NCBI GenBank assembly: GCA_019240375.1
Contig: JAFAYN010000470.1
Coordinates: 1 to 7,469 of the forward strand
Direction of reading: 5' to 3'
Source of the DNA: Gemmatimonadota bacterium
Lineage (GTDB): Bacteria > Gemmatimonadota > Gemmatimonadetes > Longimicrobiales > Longimicrobiaceae
DNA length: 7,469 nt
The notes beneath the pieces are model-generated. The model saw nothing but the letters and a program-made list of their open reading frames with translations. It searched no databases and had not been told where the DNA came from. The position numbers and the translations under genes were made by a program. Positions within the stretch are counted from its first letter, which is position 1, and each line of letters starts with the position of its first letter. Below, piece by piece: positions 1 to 6,349 of this stretch.

Positions 1-335
1 TTGTTCCCCGAGCGGACCATGTCGTGGGGGACCGAGACAGTGTCCTCGTCGCGGATCGCCTCGATGGGGAGGCCGGCGGCGACCGTGCCCAGCAGCGGGA
101 GCTCCAGGGCCAGCACCCCCATCTGCGCGCGGACCACCTCCAGCGACCGGCTCTTGTTGTAGTTCTTTCGCAGAAGGCCCTTTTGCTCCAGATTACTCAG
201 GTGCTCGTGCACCGTCGCGAGCGAGGAATAGCCGAAGTGCTCGGCGATCTCCTCGAAGCTGGGCGAGTAGCCGTAGGCCTCGATGAAGCTCTCCACGTAG
301 TCCAGGATCTGCCGCTGACGCTTGGTGAGTGCCAT
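1..335 (-). CDS. lexA: LexA repressor, N-terminal part (cut by window edge)
   Basis: LexA represses SOS DNA-damage genes and cleaves itself when stimulated by RecA-ssDNA. The first 111 residues are present. Residues 1-65 form the winged helix-turn-helix DNA-binding domain: it begins MALTKRQRQILDYVESF, and the recognition-helix region SLATVHEHLSNLEQKG resembles Bacillus LexA/DinR (STVHGHL) more than E. coli LexA. The self-cleavage bond is visible as Ala87-Gly88 in GTVAAGLPIEA. The catalytic Ser and Lys lie beyond the left edge, so intactness of the protease half cannot be judged. The ATG start (complement of 333-335) has GGAG five bases upstream (341-344). The gene is divergent from the trp operon and shares its control region. 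Identification is firm from the HTH plus the cleavage site. Confidence 0.95.
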   Translation of the reverse strand, partial: MALTKRQRQILDYVESFIEAYGYSPSFEEIAEHFGYSSLATVHEHLSNLEQKGLLRKNYNKSRSLEVVRAQMGVLALELPLLGTVAAGLPIEAIRDEDTVSVPHDMVRSGN

Positions 336-362
336 AAAGGCTCCGGGTAGAACGAGCGAGAT

Positions 363-391
363 TTGCATTCCGAACAATCACCGAATAGAAT
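363..391 (+). promoter_or_regulatory. Predicted sigma70-type promoter of the trpC operon
   Basis: On the plus strand, TTGCAT (363-368) is followed after 17 bases by TAGAAT (386-391), a good -35/-10 pair with ideal spacing in an otherwise GC-rich region. It predicts transcription from about 398 and an untranslated leader of about 110 bases before trpC. It is almost fully superimposed on the lexA promoter running the other way. Prediction by motif only. Confidence 0.55.
372..386 (-). promoter_or_regulatory. Candidate LexA operator, site 1 (ATTC-N7-GTTC)
   Basis: On the lexA sense strand this reads ATTCGGTGATTGTTC, a direct repeat of TTC half-sites 11 bases apart. It differs by one base from GTTC-N7-GTTC, the LexA box established in Alphaproteobacteria. 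It lies just downstream of the lexA -10 and within the spacer of the trp promoter, a place where a bound repressor would block both. The binding specificity of this LexA is unknown, so the assignment is inference. Confidence 0.4.
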
Positions 392-417
392 CTACCCGAA
401 CGGATTCCGAAGCGCAA
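389..417 (-). promoter_or_regulatory. Predicted sigma70-type promoter of lexA
   Basis: Read on the minus strand, a -35-like TTGCGC (417-412) is separated by exactly 17 bases from a -10-like TAGATT (394-389). This predicts a start near 382 and a 5' leader of about 47 bases before the lexA ATG. The -10 overlaps that of the opposite-strand trp promoter. This is prediction by motif only. The match to the -35 consensus is good in TTG and weak in the last three bases. Confidence 0.5.
398..412 (-). promoter_or_regulatory. Candidate LexA operator, site 2 (CTTC-N7-GTTC)
   Basis: On the lexA sense strand this reads CTTCGGAATCCGTTC, again with half-sites 11 bases apart and one mismatch to GTTC-N7-GTTC. 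It sits in the lexA promoter between -35 and -10 and at the predicted start point of the trp transcript. It is a second copy of the site at 372-386, in the same orientation, with centres 26 bases apart. Assignment to LexA is inference. Confidence 0.4.
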
Positions 418-428
418 GACAGTCGCAT

Positions 429-454
429 GGAACCGGGGGAACGCCCTCGTTTCC
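429..454 (+). other. Stem-loop in the trp operon leader
   Basis: A hairpin can form from CGGGGG (434-439) and CCCTCG (444-449) around an AACG loop, with one G-U pair. A C/T mismatch separates it from an outer four-pair stem, GGAA (429-432) with TTCC (451-454), giving ten pairs in total. It begins about 30 bases into the predicted trp transcript. No run of U follows, so it is not an intrinsic terminator. It could stabilise the leader or be part of a regulatory fold, and it may also be chance in GC-rich DNA. Confidence 0.35.
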
Positions 455-508
455 GCGGGTGTGCCGGCGGGTTCGGCGGGTGATCATTTGCTACCTGGCG
501 GGAGTGGT

Positions 509-1309
509 TTGAGCATCCTGGATCGGATCGTGGAGGTGAAGCGGGACGAGGTCGCGGCACTCGTCCCGAGGGGGGCGGAGCTGCGGGCGCGCGCCGCGGA
601 CGCGGAGCCACCGCGCGGGTTCGCGGCGGCGCTGCGCCGGCCCGAGGAGGTCCGGCTGCTGGCCGAGGTCAAGCGCCGCTCGCCCTCGGCCGGGGAGATC
701 CGCCCGGGCGCGGACCCGGTGGACGTCGCCCGCGCGTACGAGGAGGGGGGAGCCGCCGCGGTCTCGGTGCTCACCGACCGCGAGTTCTTCGGCGGCGACC
801 TGGAGTTCCTGCGCCGCGTCCGCGCGGGCGTCGGGCTCCCCGCGCTCCGCAAGGACTTCGTCGTGGATCCGCTCCAGCTCTGGGAGGCGCGCGCGGCCGG
901 CGCCGACGCCGTCCTGCTCATCGTCCGCATCCTGGACGACGCCCTCCTGCGCGAGCTGCTGGGGCTGGCCCGCGAGCTGGGGATGGACGCCCTGGTGGAG
1001 GTGCACGACGCCGGGGAGCTGGAGCGCGCCCTTGGCGCCGATGCCCGGCTGGTGGGGGTCAACAACCGCGACCTGGCCACCTTCCACACCGACCTGGAAT
1101 TGTGCGTCCGGCTCGCATCCGGCGTTCCCGGCGAGGTGACGCTGGTGGGGGAGAGCGGGATCCGCACCCCCGTCGACGTGGACCGGCTGGGCGCAGCGGG
1201 GATCGACGCCATCCTGGTGGGCGAGTCGCTGATGCGGCAGGACGACCTGCGCGGCGCGGCGGCGGCGCTGGCCGGGCGGCGCCGCGACCCGGCGGCGAGG
1301 GCCGGATGA
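509..1309 (+). CDS. trpC: Indole-3-glycerol phosphate synthase
   Basis: Converts carboxyphenylamino-deoxyribulose phosphate to indole-3-glycerol phosphate in tryptophan synthesis; a cytosolic (beta/alpha)8 barrel. From the TTG at 509 the protein has 266 residues, normal for the family. The set of active-site motifs is visible: AEVKRRSPS (Glu53, Lys55), ALRKDF (Lys115), LVEVH (Glu164), GVNNRDL (Asn186) and LVGESGI (Glu215). The TTG start fits best because family members begin with a helix like SILDRIVEVKRDEV, and GGGAG lies at 500-504, four bases upstream. An in-frame GTG at 461 would add 16 residues of Gly/Pro-rich sequence that look like untranslated leader. It is the first gene of the operon. 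Its stop overlaps the trpF start as ATGA (1306-1309), so translation is probably coupled. Confidence 0.96.
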   Translation: MSILDRIVEVKRDEVAALVPRGAELRARAADAEPPRGFAAALRRPEEVRLLAEVKRRSPSAGEIRPGADPVDVARAYEEGGAAAVSVLTDREFFGGDLEFLRRVRAGVGLPALRKDFVVDPLQLWEARAAGADAVLLIVRILDDALLRELLGLARELGMDALVEVHDAGELERALGADARLVGVNNRDLATFHTDLELCVRLASGVPGEVTLVGESGIRTPVDVDRLGAAGIDAILVGESLMRQDDLRGAAAALAGRRRDPAARAG

Positions 1310-1965
1310 GCGGCGCGACTCCGGCGATCAAGGTGTGCGGGATCACCCGCCGCGCCGACGCTGAAGCGGCGGTCGCGGCGGGCGCCGCGTACCTGGGGGT
1401 GGTGCTCGCCCCGGGCGGGAAGCGCACCGTGAGCGCCGAGGCCGCGGGCGAGCTGCTGCGCGGGCTGGAGGTGCTGCGCGCCGGGGTGTTCGTGGACGCC
1501 GGGACGCCCGAGCTGGTCCGCGCCGCCGAAGCGGCCGGGCTGCACGTCCTCCAGCTGCACGGCGACGAGACGCCGGAGCAGCTCGCCGAGCTGCGCGCCG
1601 CGGGCCCGTGGACGCTCTGGAAGGCGCTCCGCCCGCGCGACGCCGACGAGTTCCGCGCCGGGGTGGAGCGGTACTCCGGCGTCGCGGATGCTATATTACT
1701 GGACGGCTTCAGCGTGCAGGCGCACGGCGGGACCGGCACCCGCTTTCCGTGGGAGGCGGTCGCCGCGCACCGGGACCTCCTCCCCGCGCACGTCCCGCTG
1801 GTCGTGGCCGGGGGGCTCCGCCCCGACAACGTGGCCCGCGCGGCGGCGCTCCTCCGCCCCGCCGTGGTGGACGTCAGCTCGGGGGTGGAGAGCGCCCCCG
1901 GGATCAAGGATCCCCGGGCGATCCGCAGCTTCGTGGCCGCCCTCCGCGCGCCACTCACCGCATAG
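1306..1965 (+). CDS. trpF: Phosphoribosylanthranilate isomerase
   Basis: Catalyses the Amadori rearrangement of phosphoribosylanthranilate to carboxyphenylamino-deoxyribulose phosphate, the substrate of TrpC. The 219 residues are typical of a stand-alone TrpF barrel. Visible motifs are KVCGITRRAD with the general-base Cys11, LQLHGDE (83-88), LLDGF with the general-acid Asp133, GGTG (141-144), the phosphate-binding AGGLRPDNV, and DVSSGVE followed by PGIKDP near the C-terminus. The usual SPR element of the first loop reads PGGKR here (36-40), a mild variant. The gene overlaps trpC by four bases and is separate rather than fused to it as in E. coli. Its codons just before Asp133 include ATA and TTA, unlike the GC-rich codon choice around them, and this AT-rich patch resembles an extended -10 promoter element. 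Confidence 0.95.
   Translation: MSGATPAIKVCGITRRADAEAAVAAGAAYLGVVLAPGGKRTVSAEAAGELLRGLEVLRAGVFVDAGTPELVRAAEAAGLHVLQLHGDETPEQLAELRAAGPWTLWKALRPRDADEFRAGVERYSGVADAILLDGFSVQAHGGTGTRFPWEAVAAHRDLLPAHVPLVVAGGLRPDNVARAAALLRPAVVDVSSGVESAPGIKDPRAIRSFVAALRAPLTA
1689..1697 (+). promoter_or_regulatory. Possible internal promoter in trpF (extended -10)
   Basis: TGCTATATT matches an extended -10 element (TGn followed by five of six bases of TATAAT). No convincing -35 lies 16-19 bases upstream, as is permitted for extended -10 promoters. A start near 1704 would serve trpB and the genes after it. The motif is encoded by codons that are rare in this window (ATA and TTA), which makes selection for the DNA sequence conceivable but not shown. 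Confidence 0.25.
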
Positions 1966-1983
1966 CAGCAGGAACCCAGCACC

Positions 1984-3195
1984 ATGTCGTCTTCCGCCAT
2001 CGCCCCCCCCACGGCCGAGGTCCACTCCGGCCGCTTCGGGATCTACGGGGGCCGCTTCGTCCCCGAAACGCTGGTCACCGCGCTCGACGAGCTGGTGGCC
2101 GTGTACGCCGCGGCCTCCGTCGACGAGTCGTTCTGGGCGGAATTGAACGAGCTGTGGCGCACCTACGTGGGGCGGCCCACCCCGCTGTACCGGGCGCGGC
2201 GGCTGGGGGAGGCGGCCGGCGGGGCGGAGGTGTACCTGAAGCGCGAGGACCTGAACCACACCGGCGCCCACAAGATCAACAACGCGCTCGGACAGGTCCT
2301 CCTCGCCCGGCGGATGGGGAAGGAGCGGATCATCGCCGAGACGGGGGCGGGGCAGCACGGCGTCGCCACCGCCACGGCGTGCGCGCTGTTCGGGCTGGGG
2401 TGCGTGGTGTACATGGGGGAGGAGGACATCCGCCGCCAGGCGCTCAACGTGTACCGGATGCGGCTCCTGGGCGCCGAGGTGCGCCCGGTGTCGAGCGGGA
2501 CGCGCACCCTCAAGGACGCCACCAACGAGGCGATCCGCGACTGGGTCACCAACGTCCGCGACACCCACTACATCATCGGCTCGGTGGTAGGCCCCGACCC
2601 GTTCCCGCGCATGGTGCGCGACTTCCAGTCGGTGATCGGCCGCGAAACGCGCGAGCAGACGCTGGCGGAGACGGGGCGGCTCCCCGCGGTGGTGATCGCC
2701 TGCGTGGGCGGCGGCTCCAACGCCATGGGGATGTTCCACCCCTTCGTCCGGGACACCGAAGTGGCGCTGGTGGGGGTGGAGGCCGCGGGCGACGGGGTGG
2801 ACACCGACCGGCACGCCGCCACCCTCACCGCCGGGCGGCCGGGGGTGCTGCACGGGTGCCTGTCGTACCTCCTCCAGGACGAGGCCGGGCAGGTGGCCCC
2901 CGCCCACTCGGTGTCGGCGGGGCTCGACTACCCGGGGGTGGGGCCGGAGCACTCCGCCCTCAAGGACTCGGGGCGCGCCACCTACGTGTCCGTCACCGAC
3001 GCGGAGGCGCTGGAAGCGTTCGGGAAGCTGGCCCGGCTGGAGGGGATCATCCCCGCGCTGGAGAGCGCCCACGCCATCGCCCACCTGCTGCGCGACGGGG
3101 CGCGCTGGGTGGGACGGGGGCCGGTGGTGGTGTGCCTCAGCGGGCGGGGCGACAAGGACGTGGCGCAGGTGGCCGAGATGACCGGCGGCGCCTGA
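1984..3195 (+). CDS. trpB: Tryptophan synthase beta subunit
   Basis: PLP enzyme that condenses indole with L-serine to give tryptophan, working as an alpha2beta2 complex with TrpA. It has 403 residues, close to the usual 397, and the TrpB1-type N-terminus [14 protein letters not shown]. The PLP Schiff-base lysine is Lys97 in [10 protein letters not shown], the catalytic Glu119 is in [12 protein letters not shown], the PLP-phosphate loop is GGGSNA (242-247), and the end carries the LSGRGDKD motif that includes the Ser contacting the PLP ring. All look intact. The ATG has AGGA ten bases upstream (1970-1973), with 18 bases between trpF and trpB. trpA, normally next to trpB, is displaced about 3.1 kb by two unrelated genes, so equal production of the subunits depends on a longer transcript. 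Confidence 0.97.
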   Translation: MSSSAIAPPTAEVHSGRFGIYGGRFVPETLVTALDELVAVYAAASVDESFWAELNELWRTYVGRPTPLYRARRLGEAAGGAEVYLKREDLNHTGAHKINNALGQVLLARRMGKERIIAETGAGQHGVATATACALFGLGCVVYMGEEDIRRQALNVYRMRLLGAEVRPVSSGTRTLKDATNEAIRDWVTNVRDTHYIIGSVVGPDPFPRMVRDFQSVIGRETREQTLAETGRLPAVVIACVGGGSNAMGMFHPFVRDTEVALVGVEAAGDGVDTDRHAATLTAGRPGVLHGCLSYLLQDEAGQVAPAHSVSAGLDYPGVGPEHSALKDSGRATYVSVTDAEALEAFGKLARLEGIIPALESAHAIAHLLRDGARWVGRGPVVVCLSGRGDKDVAQVAEMTGGA

Positions 3196-3209
3196 TCCCC
3201 GCATCCGCC

Positions 3210-4886
3210 ATGGCCGCCTTCCCGCAGCTCAACGAGGTCGCCGACGACGGCGGGCCGTCCCCCGCCGAGCGGGCGGCCGTGCAGGAGATCGTCCGCGACT
3301 TCGGGCGCTCGCTGCGGCTGCACCTCCTGTACGAGGGGAGCAACGCGGCGCTCGACCGCTTCGTGGAGTCGGTCCGCTCGCGCATGGCGGCGCTCTGGGG
3401 GGCGCTCCCGCACCTCACGGTGGACGTCACCGAGAACGAGATGGCGTGGGGCGGGGAGGCGGTGTACCGCGGGGAGACGCGCACCGACGACCTGGCCTTC
3501 CTCCTGTACCGCGACGGGGTGCGGCAGCTCACCTTCCTCCCCGGCTTCGAGGAGGACGAGCTCCTCCCCTTCCTGGAGATCCTGGCCCGGGTGCAGCGGC
3601 TCAAGGAGGAGGAGGACGACCTCCTGACGCTGCTCTGGGACCGCGACTGGACCGCGCTCCGCTACCGCTACGTCGAGCCGCTGACGGAGGGGACCACCCT
3701 CCCCGCCGGGAGCGGCGTCCCCCCGCGCCCGGTCGAGCCCCCACGCGAGGAGGCGGCCACGCTGGTCTCCACCGTGAGCCGCGACGACTTCCGAGAAACG
3801 CTCTACTTCCTGGACGAGGGGGACCTGCGCCGGCTGACCGCCGAGGTCCGCCGCGAGATGGAGCGCGACCTGTGGACGGAGATCCTTTCCGCCCTCTTCG
3901 ACCGGCTGGAGGACGGGCTCCCCGACCGGCAGGAGAAGATCGTCCGCATCCTTTCCGACCTCCTCCCCAGCCTCCTGGGCGCCGGGCGGCTCGCCCTGGC
4001 CGGCACCATCCTGCGGGAGCTGGTGGCGATCGCCACCCGCCCCGGCTCGCTGGCGCCGCCGGTGCTGCGCGCGGTCCGCGACCTGTTCGACCGGCTGGCG
4101 CACCCGGAAACGGTGCAGGAGCTGATCCGCACCGCCGGCGAGGCCCCGGACGAGGCGGCGGTGCAGGGGCTGGTCTCGCTCCTTTCCTTTCTCCCGCCCG
4201 CGGCGCTCCCCGCTCTGCTGCGCGCCGCGGAGACCGCCGCGGAGGAGGGGGTGCGCGGGGCGGTGCTCCAGGCCGCCGAGCGGCTGGCCGGGCGGGAAGG
4301 GGAGCGCGCCGTCCCGCTCCTGGGCGACCCGGACGTGCTGGTGGCGACCGGGGCCACGCGCATCGTGGCGCGGCGGGGGATCGGCGCGGCGGCGGGGGAG
4401 GTGGCGCGGCTCCTCGCGCGCCCCGAGGTCCCCCTCCGGCTGGTGGCGGTGGAAACGCTGCACACGCTCCACAACGCCTCCGCCGCGGGCGCGCTTCAGG
4501 GCGCGCTGGACGACGCCGACCGCGAGGTACGCATCGCCGCGGCGCGGGCGCTCGCCGCGCTCCGCTACGCCCCCGCCCGCCAGACGCTGCAGGTGGCGGT
4601 GGAGTCCAAGCGGCTGCGCGAGTCCGACATCACCGAGCAGATCGCCTTCTTCGAGGCGTTCGGGAGCGTGGCCGGCGAGGAGGGGGTCGCCTACCTGGAC
4701 CGGATCCTCAACGGCAAGAGCTGGCTGGGGCGCCGCGAAAGCCCCGAGCTGCGCGCGTGCGCCGCCCTGGGGCTCGCCCGCGCTCCATCGCCCGCCGCCC
4801 GCAAGGCGCTCACCGCCGCCGCCGCCGACCCGGACCCGGTGGTCCGCAGCGCCGTAGGCCGTGCACTCCGCGCCACCCCCTCGTGA
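3210..4886 (+). CDS. HEAT-repeat protein with N-terminal domain shared with the downstream HD-GYP protein
   Basis: 558 residues with no signal peptide or membrane segment, so probably cytosolic. Residues about 27-155 form a mixed domain ending in GVRQLTFLPGFEEDELLPFLEIL; the same pattern (G-[VI]-x-Q-L-x-x-L-P-G, then E and FL) occurs in the next gene's product. A Pro-rich linker (about 160-182) leads to a helical region (190-350). HEAT/PBS-lyase-type repeats follow to the end, clearest around LDDADREVRIAAARALAAL (433-451) and the final DPDPVVRSAVGRALRA. HEAT arrays are protein-binding scaffolds, and no catalytic motif is visible. It starts 14 bases after trpB with no Shine-Dalgarno sequence, which suggests coupled translation, and overlaps the next gene as GTGA. 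The function is unknown. I infer a partner or adaptor of the HD-GYP protein; a link to tryptophan metabolism rests only on position. Confidence 0.85.
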   Translation: MAAFPQLNEVADDGGPSPAERAAVQEIVRDFGRSLRLHLLYEGSNAALDRFVESVRSRMAALWGALPHLTVDVTENEMAWGGEAVYRGETRTDDLAFLLYRDGVRQLTFLPGFEEDELLPFLEILARVQRLKEEEDDLLTLLWDRDWTALRYRYVEPLTEGTTLPAGSGVPPRPVEPPREEAATLVSTVSRDDFRETLYFLDEGDLRRLTAEVRREMERDLWTEILSALFDRLEDGLPDRQEKIVRILSDLLPSLLGAGRLALAGTILRELVAIATRPGSLAPPVLRAVRDLFDRLAHPETVQELIRTAGEAPDEAAVQGLVSLLSFLPPAALPALLRAAETAAEEGVRGAVLQAAERLAGREGERAVPLLGDPDVLVATGATRIVARRGIGAAAGEVARLLARPEVPLRLVAVETLHTLHNASAAGALQGALDDADREVRIAAARALAALRYAPARQTLQVAVESKRLRESDITEQIAFFEAFGSVAGEEGVAYLDRILNGKSWLGRRESPELRACAALGLARAPSPAARKALTAAAADPDPVVRSAVGRALRATPS

Positions 4887-6349
4887 GCAATCCCCACCTT
4901 TCCCAGTCCGACGCCTCCGCTGCGGGCGAGCAGGTCTCCGCCGACGACCGCGAGCTGCAGCGGACCGGGCGCGACCTCCTGTTCGCGCTGTACGCCTCGC
5001 TCCGCGTCCTCCGCATCTATCCGCTGGAAAACCAGACGGTGCAGAACGCACTCGCCGAGCTGGACGCGGTCGGTGCGCAGACACTGGCGACCGAGGGGGG
5101 GATCTCGCTGCGCTACGTCGGCGACTTCGTCTTCGTCAACGACCTGCGGCTCCGCATCGACCTGGGGAGCTTCGCCACCTACGGCGCGGTGGGGCGAGCG
5201 CTGCGGCAGCACGGGATCGGGCAGCTCGACATCCTCCCCGGCGCCGGGGTCGCGGAGTGGACGGCGTTCCTCGCCCTACTCCTGGCGGAGCCGGACCCGG
5301 AGAACCCCTTCGCCCGCTTCGTGGAGCGGCTGGGGCGCACCACCGTGTCCCACCTGGTCCCCGTCCCGGAGAGCGCCGCCGACGTCGCCAGCGACCCGGA
5401 CGACGCGCGCGAGGCGGCCAAGCGGACCTACGCGCAGACGGTGGCGGTGGCACGCGAGGTGATGTCGGAGATGCGGATGGGGCGCGGGGTCAGCGTGCGG
5501 CGCGTCAAGCGCGCGGTGCAGTCCATCGTCGACCAGGTGCTCACCAACGAGACGTCGATCACCGGGATGACGACGCTCCGCGACTACGACGAGTACACCT
5601 TCACCCACTCCGTCAACGTCTGCATCTTCAGCGTCGCCCTGGGGAAGAAGCTGGGGCTGAACAAGCAGCAGCTGTACGACCTGGGACTGGGCGCGCTCCT
5701 GCACGACGTCGGCAAGGTGCGGATGCCGCTGGAGGTGATCAACAAGCAGGGGCCGCTCACCCCCGACGAGCGTGACCTGATGCAGGAGCACACGGTGGAA
5801 GGGCTCCTCGCGCTCTTCGACATGCGCGGCTTCGCCGAGCCCCCGCTCCGCCCCATGCTGGGAGTGTACGAGCACCACATCAAGGTGGACGGCGGCGGCT
5901 ACCCCCGTTCCATCCGCCCGCGCAATCCGTCGCTCTTCTCGCGCATCATCGCCGTGGCCGACGGCTTCGACGCGGCCACCACCAAGCGGAGCTACCAGTC
6001 CACCCCCTGGCTCCCCGACCGGGTGCTCAAGGAGATGCGCGACAACCCGGCGCGCGGGATGGACCCGCTGGTGGTCAAGGCCTTCATCAGCATGACGGGG
6101 ATCTACCCGGTGGGGAGCGTGGTCATCCTGGACACCTACGAGCTGGCGGTGGTGACCGCGGCCAGCCCCGACCCGGAAGCGTTCCACCTCCCCACGGTCC
6201 GCGTCATCTACGACTCCATGGGGACCCCCGTGGAGCCGCCGCTGACGGTGGACCTGGCCCATCCGCCCGCCGGGGCCCCCCCGCGCACCATCATCAAGAC
6301 CACGGACCCGGAACGATACGGAATCCATGTCGGCGACTACTTCGTCTGA
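4883..6349 (+). CDS. HD-GYP-family signalling protein with altered signature motif
   Basis: 488 residues, soluble. HD-GYP domains are metal-dependent phosphodiesterases, usually for cyclic di-GMP. Residues about 30-135 repeat the N-terminal domain of the preceding HEAT protein (HGIGQLDILPG, then EWTAFLALL). A linker follows, then the HD-GYP domain (about 195-405): HSVNVCIFSVALGKKLGL, the HD pair in LLHDVGKVRMP (His274, Asp275), QEHT (His303), EHHIKVDGGGYP (His331, His332, Asp336, Tyr340-Pro341) and VADGFDA (Asp360). The canonical HHExxDGxGYP has Glu where this protein has Ile333; most presumed metal ligands remain, so activity or specificity may differ. A C-terminal module (about 408-488) has the YPVGSVVILDTYE pattern often seen after such domains. 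The GTG start overlaps the previous stop, and the end overlaps trpA by 23 bases. No GGDEF domain is present. Confidence 0.9.
   Translation: MSNPHLSQSDASAAGEQVSADDRELQRTGRDLLFALYASLRVLRIYPLENQTVQNALAELDAVGAQTLATEGGISLRYVGDFVFVNDLRLRIDLGSFATYGAVGRALRQHGIGQLDILPGAGVAEWTAFLALLLAEPDPENPFARFVERLGRTTVSHLVPVPESAADVASDPDDAREAAKRTYAQTVAVAREVMSEMRMGRGVSVRRVKRAVQSIVDQVLTNETSITGMTTLRDYDEYTFTHSVNVCIFSVALGKKLGLNKQQLYDLGLGALLHDVGKVRMPLEVINKQGPLTPDERDLMQEHTVEGLLALFDMRGFAEPPLRPMLGVYEHHIKVDGGGYPRSIRPRNPSLFSRIIAVADGFDAATTKRSYQSTPWLPDRVLKEMRDNPARGMDPLVVKAFISMTGIYPVGSVVILDTYELAVVTAASPDPEAFHLPTVRVIYDSMGTPVEPPLTVDLAHPPAGAPPRTIIKTTDPERYGIHVGDYFV

Noticed and set aside
427..483. 18-codon reading frame (ATG at 427, TGA at 481) in the trp leader, considered as a leader peptide
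   Set aside because: It contains no tryptophan codon and has no convincing ribosome binding site, and no terminator/antiterminator pair follows, so classical attenuation is not supported.
398..508. TRAP-type (GAG/UAG repeat) or T-box control of the trp leader
   Set aside because: No series of regularly spaced GAG/UAG triplets and no T-box-like sequence is visible.
1896..1918. Strong hairpin (nine pairs, AAG loop) near the end of trpF, considered as a terminator
   Set aside because: It lies inside the conserved PGIKDP coding segment, is not followed by a U-run, and is easily explained by GC-rich codons.
1608..3209. In-frame upstream extension of the HEAT-protein frame through trpF and trpB
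   Set aside because: The extension is Arg/Gly/Pro-rich shadow sequence overlapping two certain enzymes. The recognisable domain begins only after the ATG at 3210.
2982..5084. Very long open frame on the minus strand (about 700 codons) opposite trpB and the HEAT gene, and a similar one at 1696-3204
   Set aside because: Third-position GC bias removes stops on the opposite strand. The translations are Arg/Pro/Gly/His-rich low-complexity sequence, while the plus-strand frames carry clear conserved motifs.
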